Shown: positions 16,462 to 24,033, numbered from the stretch's first letter. The stretch: DNA of 29,767 bases from an uncultured Collinsella sp. (GCA_902464565.1 CABQJV010000027.1:1-29767); one strand, 5' to 3'. Notes: generated from the sequence alone by a model not told the origin. Translations and numbers: made by a program.

Positions 16462-16481
16462 AAGAATCTCCTTAGTTGTCT

Positions 16482-16530
16482 GGCGGACGGCCCTATGCCA
16501 TCCACTCTTGTTGGCAGTGTCCAGGCCGCC
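16482..16530. repeat. Imperfect inverted repeat in the gap before nanA
   Basis: The arms 16482-16500 and 16512-16530 pair at 13 of 19 positions, with GGCGG/CCGCC at the base and TGCCA/TGGCA at the tip, around an 11-base loop. It begins at the stop codon of the upstream CE7-like gene and ends about 20 bases before the nanA start, so it is the third gap in this operon with a hairpin of similar placement. Confidence 0.55.
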
Positions 16531-17381
16531 TAGGCCATAGAACACGGGTAGAACGTTTGGTTCAAGAAGTCGACGACTTCGTTTTCGAACGCATTGATGC
16601 GCTCGTGAGCGTATTTGGCATAGATGATATGGCTCCGGTCACACTCAAGACCGTTGAATACGGCGAACTGGCCCTTGGGATCGCTCACGGCATCCATGAG
16701 CGATGTGCCCATGAGCACCGATCCGCGCACCCGAGACGACAGAGCCTCGAGACCGCCGGGAAACGGATTGGCAACCGCCGTGCAGGCAAGGCCCCGCTCG
16801 TCCAGAGCGGAAACCGCCAGCGCGACGCCGCCGCCAAGGCCCTCGCCCCACGCAAAAATGCGATCGGAGTCCACGCCATCAAGATTGCGCGCGACCTTCG
16901 CCATCGCGCAACCCCAACGGACGCGCTCGACAAAAGCGGGTGAAGCAATCCCCCGCTGCAGGTCATCCGCACCAGCAACATCGTCATCCAGCGCGAGGAC
17001 GGCATACCCCATGGCGGCAAATCTCGTCATGTGATGCCAGCCGCGCACAGGCCGATCGATGTCGTGGAACATCAGGCACAGCGGCACACGCTCAGATACT
17101 CGGGCACGACCAACAGGCTCAATCAAACGAGCGTGGACCGCATCGTCACCGAGTTCAAAGGAAACCTCCGAGTAACGAGCGCAGGGGTTAACAAAGTCAA
17201 TTGCCGTAATGGCCAGGCCTTGAATCTCAAGATTCGAAGCGCATGTCTCTAAATCAGAAACATCTGCTTGGACATCACCGTGCCAGTCCTGATATTCTGC
17301 GAGCCTTGACGAAACCGTTCCAGGAATTCCCACGAGCCCGGGGACTATCAGCTCGTCAACATTGCTCTCGCACTTAGACAT
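16530..17381 (-). CDS. CE7-like acetylesterase paralogue lacking the catalytic serine
   Basis: A 283-residue alpha/beta-hydrolase-like protein. It aligns with the neighbouring CE7 esterase without difficulty: GTSLMDAVSDPKGQFAVFN here corresponds to GTGTADIVCPPATQFAVYN there, and LALDD to IALDC. The nucleophile elbow that reads GASQG in the neighbour reads GEGLG here, so the serine is Gly181 (codon 16839-16841), and the Q of GxSQG is gone. The triad aspartate and histidine (AHE) positions are kept. The oxyanion-side motif HGYPG is HDIDR, and the RGQ-type motif is absent. The frame is intact and coding, so it is more likely a pseudoenzyme or partner than a decaying pseudogene. The start at 17381 overlaps the esterase stop by eight bases (ATGTCTAA) with GGAGGGGAGG upstream, so the two proteins are probably made together. 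Function unknown. Confidence 0.85.
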   Translation of the reverse strand: MSKCESNVDELIVPGLVGIPGTVSSRLAEYQDWHGDVQADVSDLETCASNLEIQGLAITAIDFVNPCARYSEVSFELGDDAVHARLIEPVGRARVSERVPLCLMFHDIDRPVRGWHHMTRFAAMGYAVLALDDDVAGADDLQRGIASPAFVERVRWGCAMAKVARNLDGVDSDRIFAWGEGLGGGVALAVSALDERGLACTAVANPFPGGLEALSSRVRGSVLMGTSLMDAVSDPKGQFAVFNGLECDRSHIIYAKYAHERINAFENEVVDFLNQTFYPCSMA

Positions 17382-18351
17382 GAGCCTCCCCTCCCTCACA
17401 GAAAAACGGAATGATCAGATCGTCAAAGTCCTGAATCTCCTCGTGGCCAAAGCCTTCAAAGAACTCATGACGCTTGTCGCAGGACAGGTTGTTGTACACC
17501 GCAAACTGTGTCGCCGGCGGACAGACGATATCGGCCGTGCCCGTGCCAAACAGCACGGGGCATTTGACCATAGGGGCAAAGTTCTTGGAATCGAAGTACG
17601 CCAGCTTGGCATAGGCTTCCTCGATACGAGTCGAGTCCTCGTCAAACCAGCGCGACCAATAGCGCAGGCCCTCATAGGCAATATCGTCGGCGTCCAGATC
17701 CCAAACCAGGCGGAAATCCGACAGGAAGGGATAGAGGATGGCGGCGCGATTGATAAGCTCGCTGTTAAGCGCGCAGGTCGCAATGCCCAAACCGCCGCCC
17801 TGCGATGCGCCGTTCACATATACGCGGGTAAGATCGATGCCCTCAAGCTCGCGAACGATACGGCACAGAATGCGAATATCCTGATGTAGGCGGACATAGT
17901 AGAGGTTGGCCGGGTCGCCGTCGATACCGGCGACGATATGGCCCGCGACCGTCGTGCCCTCAAATCCACCAATGTCCTCGGAGGGGCCTCCTTGGCCAGG
18001 ACAATCGAGAGCAATGAGCGCCATGCCCATGCCCGCAAACGACGCCTGCTCAAACCAGCTGCGGCTTGCACCCGGATACCCATGGAACTGAAGTACCAAT
18101 GGCACAGGCTCGTCCGAGACGGGTTTAAGGTACTTGGCATGCAGGCGTGCACCACACATGCCGGTATACCAGAGGTCGAAAAACCGACAGGTCGCGGAAT
18201 CCGCAACCGAAGCCGCCTCAATCTCGTAGTCGAGCTCGACGGCGTCGGCCTCGGCCATGCGGTCCTTCCAAAAGAGATCGAAATCCGATGGACGGGGCAT
18301 AGCGCCTCGATATTCACCAAATTGCTGTTGTAGCTCCTGAGCACTTGGCAT
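17374..18351 (-). CDS. CE7-family carbohydrate acetylesterase
   Basis: A 325-residue alpha/beta-hydrolase of carbohydrate esterase family 7 (acetylxylan esterase / cephalosporin-C deacetylase), normally a cytosolic oligomer removing O-acetyl groups from sugars. The predicted triad is S183 (GASQG), D274 (GTADIV) and H303 (FGHEE), with oxyanion motif HGYPG (90-94). The family RGQ motif reads PGQ (118-120). The N-terminal MPRPSDFDLFW segment is typical of the family. There is no signal peptide. In this operon the likely substrate is O-acetylated sialic acid brought in by the transporter; that is inference, and acetylated xylo-oligosaccharides remain possible. The Shine-Dalgarno sequence is weak, and a strong hairpin precedes the gene. 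It overlaps the next, serine-less paralogue. Confidence 0.9.
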   Translation of the reverse strand: MPSAQELQQQFGEYRGAMPRPSDFDLFWKDRMAEADAVELDYEIEAASVADSATCRFFDLWYTGMCGARLHAKYLKPVSDEPVPLVLQFHGYPGASRSWFEQASFAGMGMALIALDCPGQGGPSEDIGGFEGTTVAGHIVAGIDGDPANLYYVRLHQDIRILCRIVRELEGIDLTRVYVNGASQGGGLGIATCALNSELINRAAILYPFLSDFRLVWDLDADDIAYEGLRYWSRWFDEDSTRIEEAYAKLAYFDSKNFAPMVKCPVLFGTGTADIVCPPATQFAVYNNLSCDKRHEFFEGFGHEEIQDFDDLIIPFFCEGGEAHV

Positions 18352-18387
18352 GGCTCGTGAACCCAGCCTTTCGAAATCGCAACGGAG

Positions 18388-18415
18388 GTGCGCCCGGCAA
18401 GGGAACCGGGCGCAC
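18388..18415. other. Perfect 10-bp hairpin between the transporter ATPase and the CE7 gene
   Basis: GTGCGCCCGG (18388-18397) and CCGGGCGCAC (18406-18415) are exact complements around an eight-base loop, 16 bases after the ATPase stop. No U-tract follows on the minus strand, so it is a stabiliser or processing stem rather than an obvious terminator. Confidence 0.8.
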
Positions 18416-18431
18416 GGGAGGGAAAGCGAGG

Positions 18432-19259
18432 CTACTCGCCGAGCTTGGGATGCAGCAGCGACGGCGCAGCGCCGAGCAGCATCTTGGTGTAGGGGTCCTG
18501 AGGGTGCTGGAAAACCTGCTTGGCCTCGCCCTGCTCAACGATCTTGCCGCCATTCATAACGATGATGTCGTCAGAGATATAGCGGACCGTCTGGATGTCA
18601 TGGCTGATGAACACCATGGCCAGGCCGAGCTCCTTCTTAAGGTCAGTCAGCAGGTTCAGAATCTGCGCGCGGACCGAAACGTCCAGAGCCGAGGTGGGCT
18701 CGTCGGCGATGATGGCATCGGGGTTCAGCGAAAGAGCACGGGCAATTGCGACGCGCTGGCGCTGGCCGCCCGAAAGCTGGCCGGGAAGAACCTCGGCGGC
18801 GGAGCTGGGCAGACCGGTAAGCTCCAAGAGCTCCTTGACGCGCTTCTCCTGCTCGGCCTCGGTACCCAAGTTGTGGACGCGCATGGGGTCGAGCAGTTGC
18901 TCGCGAACGACCATGCGGGGGTTGAGCGCCGTGGCCGGGTTCTGGAACACGACCGAGATGACGCGGCCCATGTGGCGACGGTCCTCGGCGGTACGCTTGG
19001 TAACGTCCTTGCCCTTAAAGTAGACCTTGCCGCTCGTGGGGGCCTGCAGGCCGCACATGACGTTGGCGGTGGTGGACTTTCCGCAACCGGACTCGCCGAC
19101 GATGCCGATGGTCTGTCCGGGCATGAGCTTAATCGTTACACCCTGGACGGCGTGAACCAGGTTGGGGTGCAGAATCGAGCCGGTACGGGTCCTAAAGGTG
19201 ACGTGGACGTCATCAAGGAAGATGATCGGCTCGACGCCGTTGACTGCGGTCTCGCTCAT
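18432..19259 (-). CDS. ABC transporter ATP-binding protein of the sialic-acid locus
   Basis: A 275-residue OppF/DppF-like ATPase, the second nucleotide-binding subunit of this transporter. Walker A is GESGCGKS (55-62), the signature LSGGQ (162-166), Walker B ends IADEP (184-188), and the switch histidine is in ISHD (220). It stops soon after the QDPYTKMLLGAAPS segment (255-267) and lacks the C-terminal cysteine-containing oligopeptide-transporter domain found in OppF at 94-1122, so it is about 65 residues shorter. The ATG follows the TAG of the fused permease-ATPase directly (TAGATG), with a strong GGAGGTGA inside that gene. By order it corresponds to the SatD position of Sat-type sialic-acid transporters; the substrate is inferred from context. 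Confidence 0.85.
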   Translation of the reverse strand: MSETAVNGVEPIIFLDDVHVTFRTRTGSILHPNLVHAVQGVTIKLMPGQTIGIVGESGCGKSTTANVMCGLQAPTSGKVYFKGKDVTKRTAEDRRHMGRVISVVFQNPATALNPRMVVREQLLDPMRVHNLGTEAEQEKRVKELLELTGLPSSAAEVLPGQLSGGQRQRVAIARALSLNPDAIIADEPTSALDVSVRAQILNLLTDLKKELGLAMVFISHDIQTVRYISDDIIVMNGGKIVEQGEAKQVFQHPQDPYTKMLLGAAPSLLHPKLGE

Positions 19260-21275
19260 CTACATCACCTCCGCGTGAGGGGTCAAACCATTTGCCTTGA
19301 GCACCTCGTCGGGGAGCTCGGAATAGAAGTGCTCGGTGCCGGGCACGCGCTTGAAGACCGGACGGGTGTCCAGGCCAATGCGCGGATGGCTCGAGCGGGG
19401 CGCGAAGCGATCGCCCTTGGGGAAATCGCGCGGGCTCGGAACGGCGCCGGGCACCTGGTGCAGGCGGCCCGAACCGCTCTCGATGGACAGGACGGAACCC
19501 AGAAGGCCGCGGGTGTACTCGTGAATCGGGTTGGTGAGCAGCTCCTTGGTGGGCGCCTGCTCGATAACCTGACCGGCGTACATAACCGTGATGTTATGGG
19601 CAACCTCGGCGACCAGCGCCAGGTCATGCGAAACGAAGATCATGGCAAAGCCGAGCTTGGCCTGAAGGTCGTTAAGCAGCTTGATGACCTGCTTCTGGAC
19701 GGTAACGTCCAGAGCGGTCGTGGGCTCGTCGCAGATGACCAGCTTGGGGTCGCGGGTAAGGGCCATAGCGATCAGAACGCGCTGACGCTGACCACCGGAA
19801 AGCTCATGCGGATAGCTCTCGAGCGTACGCTTGGGGTCGAGGCCCACGAGCTCCAGGAGCTCCTCGGCGCTACGGGTGCCGCCACGCTTGGTGAGCTGCT
19901 TCATCTGGGCGGAAATGAGCATGGAGGGGTTGAGCGAGGACAGGGCGTCCTGATAGACCATGGCGATATCGGTACCGCGCAGGCCGAACCACTCCTTCTT
20001 GCTCATCTTGAGCAGGTCGCGGCCCTCCCAGAGAACCTCACCGGAAAGATGCTCGTCATCGTCGGTCAGGCCCATGATGGCCAGCGTGGTGATGGACTTA
20101 CCGCAGCCGGACTCGCCTACCAGGCCCATGGTCTGGCCGGGACGGACGTCAAAGTTAACGTGGTCGACGACGTTGATGTCACCGTGGTGCTCAAACTGGA
20201 TGCAGAAATCGCGGACCGAAAGGATCGGCTCAACGGACTCATCGGGCACATGGCGGTCGTTACGCTTGAGTTCGACATCACGCAGGGCGCCAAGACGGGC
20301 GGACAGGGACTGAGCCTGCTCCTTGTAGGCGCGAACGGGGTCGGAGACCAGCAGGTCGGCCTCGCGGCGCTTGGAGGAGTCGGACGGATCCAGGGCGGCG
20401 GAGGGAGCAGCGGCCATGGCGTCGGTAATGCCCTCGGAGAGGATGTTGAGTGCCAGGCAGGTGATCATGATGGCCAGGCCCGGGAACAGCGCCTGCCACC
20501 AACGGCCAGCGAGCACGCCACCGCGAGCGTCGGCGAGGATGTTGCCCCAGGTAGCGGTGGGCTCCTGGATACCAGCGCCGATGAAGGTCAGCGAGGCCTC
20601 GAAGATGATGGCGTCGGCGACCAGGGTAACGGTGAAAACCATGATCGGGGCGATGCAGTTGCGCAGGACGTGCTTGATCAAAATCCACGGAGCCTTGGCG
20701 CCGGAAACGATGACCGCGCGGACATAGTCCTCGCCGTACTCGGACACGATGTTGGCGCGCACGATACGGGCAATCTGCGGAGTGTACATAAAGCCGATGG
20801 CGAAGATGATCGACGGCACGGAATTGCCCAGGATGGAGACGAAGACGGCAGCGAGGGCAATGCCCGGGATGGACATGATGATGTCCAGGATGCGCATGAT
20901 CGCCTCGGAAACGGACTTGCGCGAAACCGCCGCGAGGGCGCCCACGACCGAGCCGCAGACCAGAGCCATGGCAGTGGCGCCAAAGCCGATGATCAGCGAG
21001 TAACGGCCACCGTAGAGCATACGCGACAGAATGTCGCGGCCCTTATCGTCGGTACCGAAGATAAATCCATTGCCGGGAGCCTGGCGAGCCGTAAAGATCT
21101 CGACCGGGCTATAGGGGGCAAGAAGGGGCGCCAGAATCGCGGTCAAGGCGACCAGCACCAGCACGACGGCGGCAATCTTAGAAGACAGCGTCATCTTCTT
21201 CCAGCCACCGAGCTTGAGCCCCTTGGAGGCAGCTTTCTCGAGCTGCTCGGTTTGCTTCTCTCGAATCTTTACCAT
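19260..21275 (-). CDS. Fused permease and ATP-binding protein of the sialic-acid locus
   Basis: A 671-residue protein joining a DppC/OppC-type permease (about 30-290) to a DppD/OppD-type ATPase (about 348-671) through a charged linker (about 291-347). The permease part has FGTDDKGRDIL (73-83) and an EAA coupling loop (about 176-211). The ATPase part has Walker A GESGCGKS (387-394), LSGGQ (492-496), Walker B LVICDEP (512-518) and H550. Its C-terminal domain reads GDRFAPRSSHP (621-631) where OppD-type proteins have cysteines, so the cluster-binding cysteines are lost. It starts three bases after the preceding permease and abuts the next ATPase. As I recall, the Sat-type sialic-acid transporter of Haemophilus ducreyi has a comparable fusion, which with nanAKE nearby supports sialic-acid transport. 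Confidence 0.88.
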   Translation of the reverse strand: MVKIREKQTEQLEKAASKGLKLGGWKKMTLSSKIAAVVLVLVALTAILAPLLAPYSPVEIFTARQAPGNGFIFGTDDKGRDILSRMLYGGRYSLIIGFGATAMALVCGSVVGALAAVSRKSVSEAIMRILDIIMSIPGIALAAVFVSILGNSVPSIIFAIGFMYTPQIARIVRANIVSEYGEDYVRAVIVSGAKAPWILIKHVLRNCIAPIMVFTVTLVADAIIFEASLTFIGAGIQEPTATWGNILADARGGVLAGRWWQALFPGLAIMITCLALNILSEGITDAMAAAPSAALDPSDSSKRREADLLVSDPVRAYKEQAQSLSARLGALRDVELKRNDRHVPDESVEPILSVRDFCIQFEHHGDINVVDHVNFDVRPGQTMGLVGESGCGKSITTLAIMGLTDDDEHLSGEVLWEGRDLLKMSKKEWFGLRGTDIAMVYQDALSSLNPSMLISAQMKQLTKRGGTRSAEELLELVGLDPKRTLESYPHELSGGQRQRVLIAMALTRDPKLVICDEPTTALDVTVQKQVIKLLNDLQAKLGFAMIFVSHDLALVAEVAHNITVMYAGQVIEQAPTKELLTNPIHEYTRGLLGSVLSIESGSGRLHQVPGAVPSPRDFPKGDRFAPRSSHPRIGLDTRPVFKRVPGTEHFYSELPDEVLKANGLTPHAEVM

Positions 21276-21278
21276 AAT

Positions 21279-22235
21279 CTACACCGTCCTGATGCGCGGG
21301 TTGATGAGCAGGTAGAGCATGTCAACCACGATGTTGATGATGATGAAGGCAAGAGCAACGACGATGACGACGCCCTGAACCAGGTTCGCCTCGTTGCCCT
21401 GAACGCCCTGCAGGATCGCAGTACCCATGCCGGGGAGGTTGAAGATGACCTCGATGACGACAGCACCGCCCATAAGGTAACCGATCTTAAGACCGAGGGT
21501 GGTGACCGGGGTGATCAGCGCGTTGCGCAAGACGTTGATGCCGACGACGACCTTCTCGGGAACGCCGGCGCCGCGAGCCATACGGACATAGTCCTTATCG
21601 AGCTCCTCGACCATGGCCGTACGCACGATACGAGTCATCTGACCTGTCAGCGGGAATGCCAGAGCGATAGCGGGCATGATCATACGTCCCAGATAGCCAG
21701 CCGGGTTGGTGGTGAAGTGAGGTAGAGCACCGGACGCCGGAAGCACCTTAAGGTAGGAAGAGAACAGCAGAATCAACAGAACGGCAAGCCAGAACGACGG
21801 GGTTGCCAAGCCGGCGATGGAGAAGACGCGGATCACTTGGTCCGGCCATTTATCGCGATACAGTGCCGCGATGACGCCGAGCAAAAACGAGACGACCGCG
21901 CCGATGGCAAGACCGATGAAGGTCAGCTGCATCGTGACGGGCAGGGCCGTGGAAATGCGCTTGGCAACGGAGTTGCGAGCAGCACCATAGGTGCCCATGT
22001 CACCATGGATCAGATCGCCCATGTAGCGCACGTAGCGCACGGGCCAGGGGTCGTCCAGACCATACTTCTCATGGTACTCGGCAACCGCCTCGGGCGAGGC
22101 ACCGTCACCCAACGCCGTATAGGCGGGGTCGGTCTTGGAGAACGACATAAGGAAGAACACCAGGACGGTGACGCCCAATGCCATGATCGGCAGCGCCACG
22201 AGACGCCTTCCAATCAAACGTAGAAAGTTGTTCAC
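21279..22235 (-). CDS. ABC transporter permease (OppB/DppB type) of the sialic-acid locus
   Basis: A 318-residue membrane permease that would pair with the permease half of the fused protein. The GTG at 22235 is preferred because AAAGGGGAGAG lies upstream; a TTG at 22268 would add 11 residues unlike an OppB N-terminus. The protein begins VNNFLRLIGRRLVALPIM, as OppB proteins do, with the first span at about 10-32, YGLDDPWPVRYVRYM in the periplasmic region and MARGAGVPEKVVV in the cytoplasmic coupling loop. A hairpin and an exact 18-bp palindrome lie in the 155-base gap after the binding-protein gene. Confidence 0.88.
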   Translation of the reverse strand: MNNFLRLIGRRLVALPIMALGVTVLVFFLMSFSKTDPAYTALGDGASPEAVAEYHEKYGLDDPWPVRYVRYMGDLIHGDMGTYGAARNSVAKRISTALPVTMQLTFIGLAIGAVVSFLLGVIAALYRDKWPDQVIRVFSIAGLATPSFWLAVLLILLFSSYLKVLPASGALPHFTTNPAGYLGRMIMPAIALAFPLTGQMTRIVRTAMVEELDKDYVRMARGAGVPEKVVVGINVLRNALITPVTTLGLKIGYLMGGAVVIEVIFNLPGMGTAILQGVQGNEANLVQGVVIVVALAFIIINIVVDMLYLLINPRIRTV

Positions 22236-22275
22236 GTTCTCTCCCCTTTCTTTTGTCGGTAGGACCAACTGGTAT

Positions 22276-22293
22276 ATGAGTATGGATACTCAT
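22276..22293. repeat. Exact 18-bp palindrome before the permease
   Basis: ATGAGTAT and ATACTCAT flank a GG centre, a perfect 8-2-8 inverted repeat 41 bases upstream of the permease start. It may be a protein-binding site or part of the adjacent structured RNA. Confidence 0.6.
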
Positions 22294-22296
22294 TAC

Positions 22297-22330
22297 AAGA
22301 CCCGAGCGACATCGAGGCCGCCCGGGTCTT
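22297..22330. other. Hairpin after the sialic-acid binding-protein gene
   Basis: A 12-bp stem (AAGACCCGAGCG against CGCCCGGGTCTT, one non-canonical position that becomes G-U on the transcript) with a 10-base loop lies about 60 bases after the binding-protein stop. The minus-strand sequence after the stem (GTAATG) is not a U-tract. It resembles the stem in the oppA-oppB gap in placement. Confidence 0.7.
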
Positions 22331-22390
22331 TGTTTCAACTATGAGGACGTTGCCTTACGACCGACGCCCTACATATGACTCAAGCGAGTC

Positions 22391-24004
22391 TTAGGCCTTG
22401 ACGGTCGCGACGCCCCTGAAGGACATGCTCGTCGTGCCGATGCCCTTGAAGCCATCGAGGGCCTCGCCGTTGGGCGCGGTGGACGGATCGTCCCAGGAAG
22501 CGGAGACGGTCTTGACGTGGACAACGGGGTACAGAACAGCGTTGTCGGCGATGATGTCGAAGCACTCGTTCCACTTCTTCTGCTGCTCGTCGCCCTCGGC
22601 GGCAAGAGCCTCGTCCATGAGACCGTGGAGCTTCTCCCACTCAGCGGACTCCTTCCACGGGCAACGGGTCTGCATCCAGACGTTGTCGCCGTACCACCAG
22701 TTGAGCAGCAGGTCGGGGTCAGCGCCGAAGCAGGACGGATCGCCAGGGGCAAGGAGGATATCGTAGGCCTCGCCGCCGTCGATGGCAGCGTAGGTGGCCG
22801 GCGAGGTATCGGTCTGGATGGTCACATCGAAGCCGAGAGCGTCGAGGTCGTTCTTGACCTGAGCGGCCATGCCCTTGATCTGCTCGTTGTCGGTAGTGCG
22901 CAGGGTGATGGCGCCCGGGGTGATGCCAGACTCCTCAATGAGCTTCTTGGCCTTCTTGGCGTCAGTCTTGTACACCGTGGAAGCCTCATGATAGTTGGTG
23001 AAGCTCTTGGGCAGGTAGCAGCTGGCAGCGGTGGCAAGGCCGGCGAAGGTGTTGGTGATCATCTTCTCGGTGTCGAGCGCGTACATGACGGCCTGACGGA
23101 CCTTGACGTTGTTCCAAGGCTCCTTGGCGACGTTGAACATGATGAAGCGGGTGCCGAAGCCCTGGACGTTATCGATCTTGCAGCCGGCGCTCTCGAGCTG
23201 GTCGACGGCGTCAGCGGTGACGAGCTCCATAACGAGCGTGGAGCCCTCCTGCTGAGCGGTAACGCGAGCGGTGGGGTCGGTCAGGATGCTGTACTGGATC
23301 TTCTTATCCTCGGCAGCATACTCACCGTTGTACTCGGGGTTGGGAACCAGGGTGATCTCGGTATCGGAGATAGAGTCGTACATCCAGGGGCCCGAACCGA
23401 TCGGCTGCTTGGCGCGATCCTCCTCGGACTGGGTAGCCGGGGTAACGCGGATGATGGCCAGACGATCCTTGAGCAGGGAGAAGTTGGGGACCTTGGTCTT
23501 GACCGTTACGGTGCTGGCGTCCTTGGCCTCGATGGACTCGAAGGGCTGGAAGAACGGAGCATAGGTAGCGGAAGCAGCGCAAGCGGTGTAGGAGGCAACA
23601 ACGTCGTCAGCAGTGACCTCGGTACCATCGGAGAACTTGGCACCCTTACGGATGGTGACCTCGAAGGTAGTGTCGTCCACGGACTTGGGATCGTCGGTGG
23701 CGAGCTCGTTGAAGGTGCTGTAGTCGTGGTAATCGATGCCGTAGAGGCCCTCGACGACGTGCCAGTTAGCACCCAGGCCCACAGCGGAGCCGGTGCTGGC
23801 GGGGTCGAAGCTGGACGGAGCGTAAGCGGAACCAGCGGTGATCACGCCGCCGCCACGGTTGGCGGAATCGGTGGAACCGGAAGCGGAACCCTCGTCGCTA
23901 GAGCTGCCACCGCAGCCGGTGAGACCAAGCCCTGCGACAGCAGCGACGCTGCCGGTGAGGCCGAGGAACGAACGCCTGGACATACCCTTGTTGATGATGG
24001 CCAT
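22391..24004 (-). CDS. Solute-binding lipoprotein, probable sialic-acid receptor
   Basis: A 537-residue family 5 (SBP_bac_5) extracytoplasmic binding protein, first gene of the nan operon. The N-terminus has a twin arginine (R10-R11, SRRSFLG), a hydrophobic core and the lipobox LTGC with C31, followed by a Gly/Ser/Asp-rich linker, so it looks like a Tat-exported lipoprotein. The ATG at 24004 follows TAGGAG; an in-frame start at 24019 has no such site. Family 5 proteins mostly bind peptides, but SatA-type members bind sialic acid. The lyase, kinase and epimerase downstream make that the best guess, while peptides cannot be excluded. Confidence 0.85.
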   Translation of the reverse strand: MAIINKGMSRRSFLGLTGSVAAVAGLGLTGCGGSSSDEGSASGSTDSANRGGGVITAGSAYAPSSFDPASTGSAVGLGANWHVVEGLYGIDYHDYSTFNELATDDPKSVDDTTFEVTIRKGAKFSDGTEVTADDVVASYTACAASATYAPFFQPFESIEAKDASTVTVKTKVPNFSLLKDRLAIIRVTPATQSEEDRAKQPIGSGPWMYDSISDTEITLVPNPEYNGEYAAEDKKIQYSILTDPTARVTAQQEGSTLVMELVTADAVDQLESAGCKIDNVQGFGTRFIMFNVAKEPWNNVKVRQAVMYALDTEKMITNTFAGLATAASCYLPKSFTNYHEASTVYKTDAKKAKKLIEESGITPGAITLRTTDNEQIKGMAAQVKNDLDALGFDVTIQTDTSPATYAAIDGGEAYDILLAPGDPSCFGADPDLLLNWWYGDNVWMQTRCPWKESAEWEKLHGLMDEALAAEGDEQQKKWNECFDIIADNAVLYPVVHVKTVSASWDDPSTAPNGEALDGFKGIGTTSMSFRGVATVKA

Positions 24005-24033
24005 GTCTTCTCCTATCAATAGAGAATCTTACC

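Noticed and set aside
16530..17381. Calling the serine-less CE7-like gene a decaying pseudogene
   Set aside because: The frame is open over the whole expected length, the triad Asp and His positions are kept, and the start has a strong ribosome-binding site with an overlap to the preceding gene.
18345..21725. A very long open frame (1126 codons) on the plus strand
   Set aside because: It is antisense to the transporter genes, shows no recognisable motifs, and such frames are common opposite GC-rich coding sequence with strong third-base bias.
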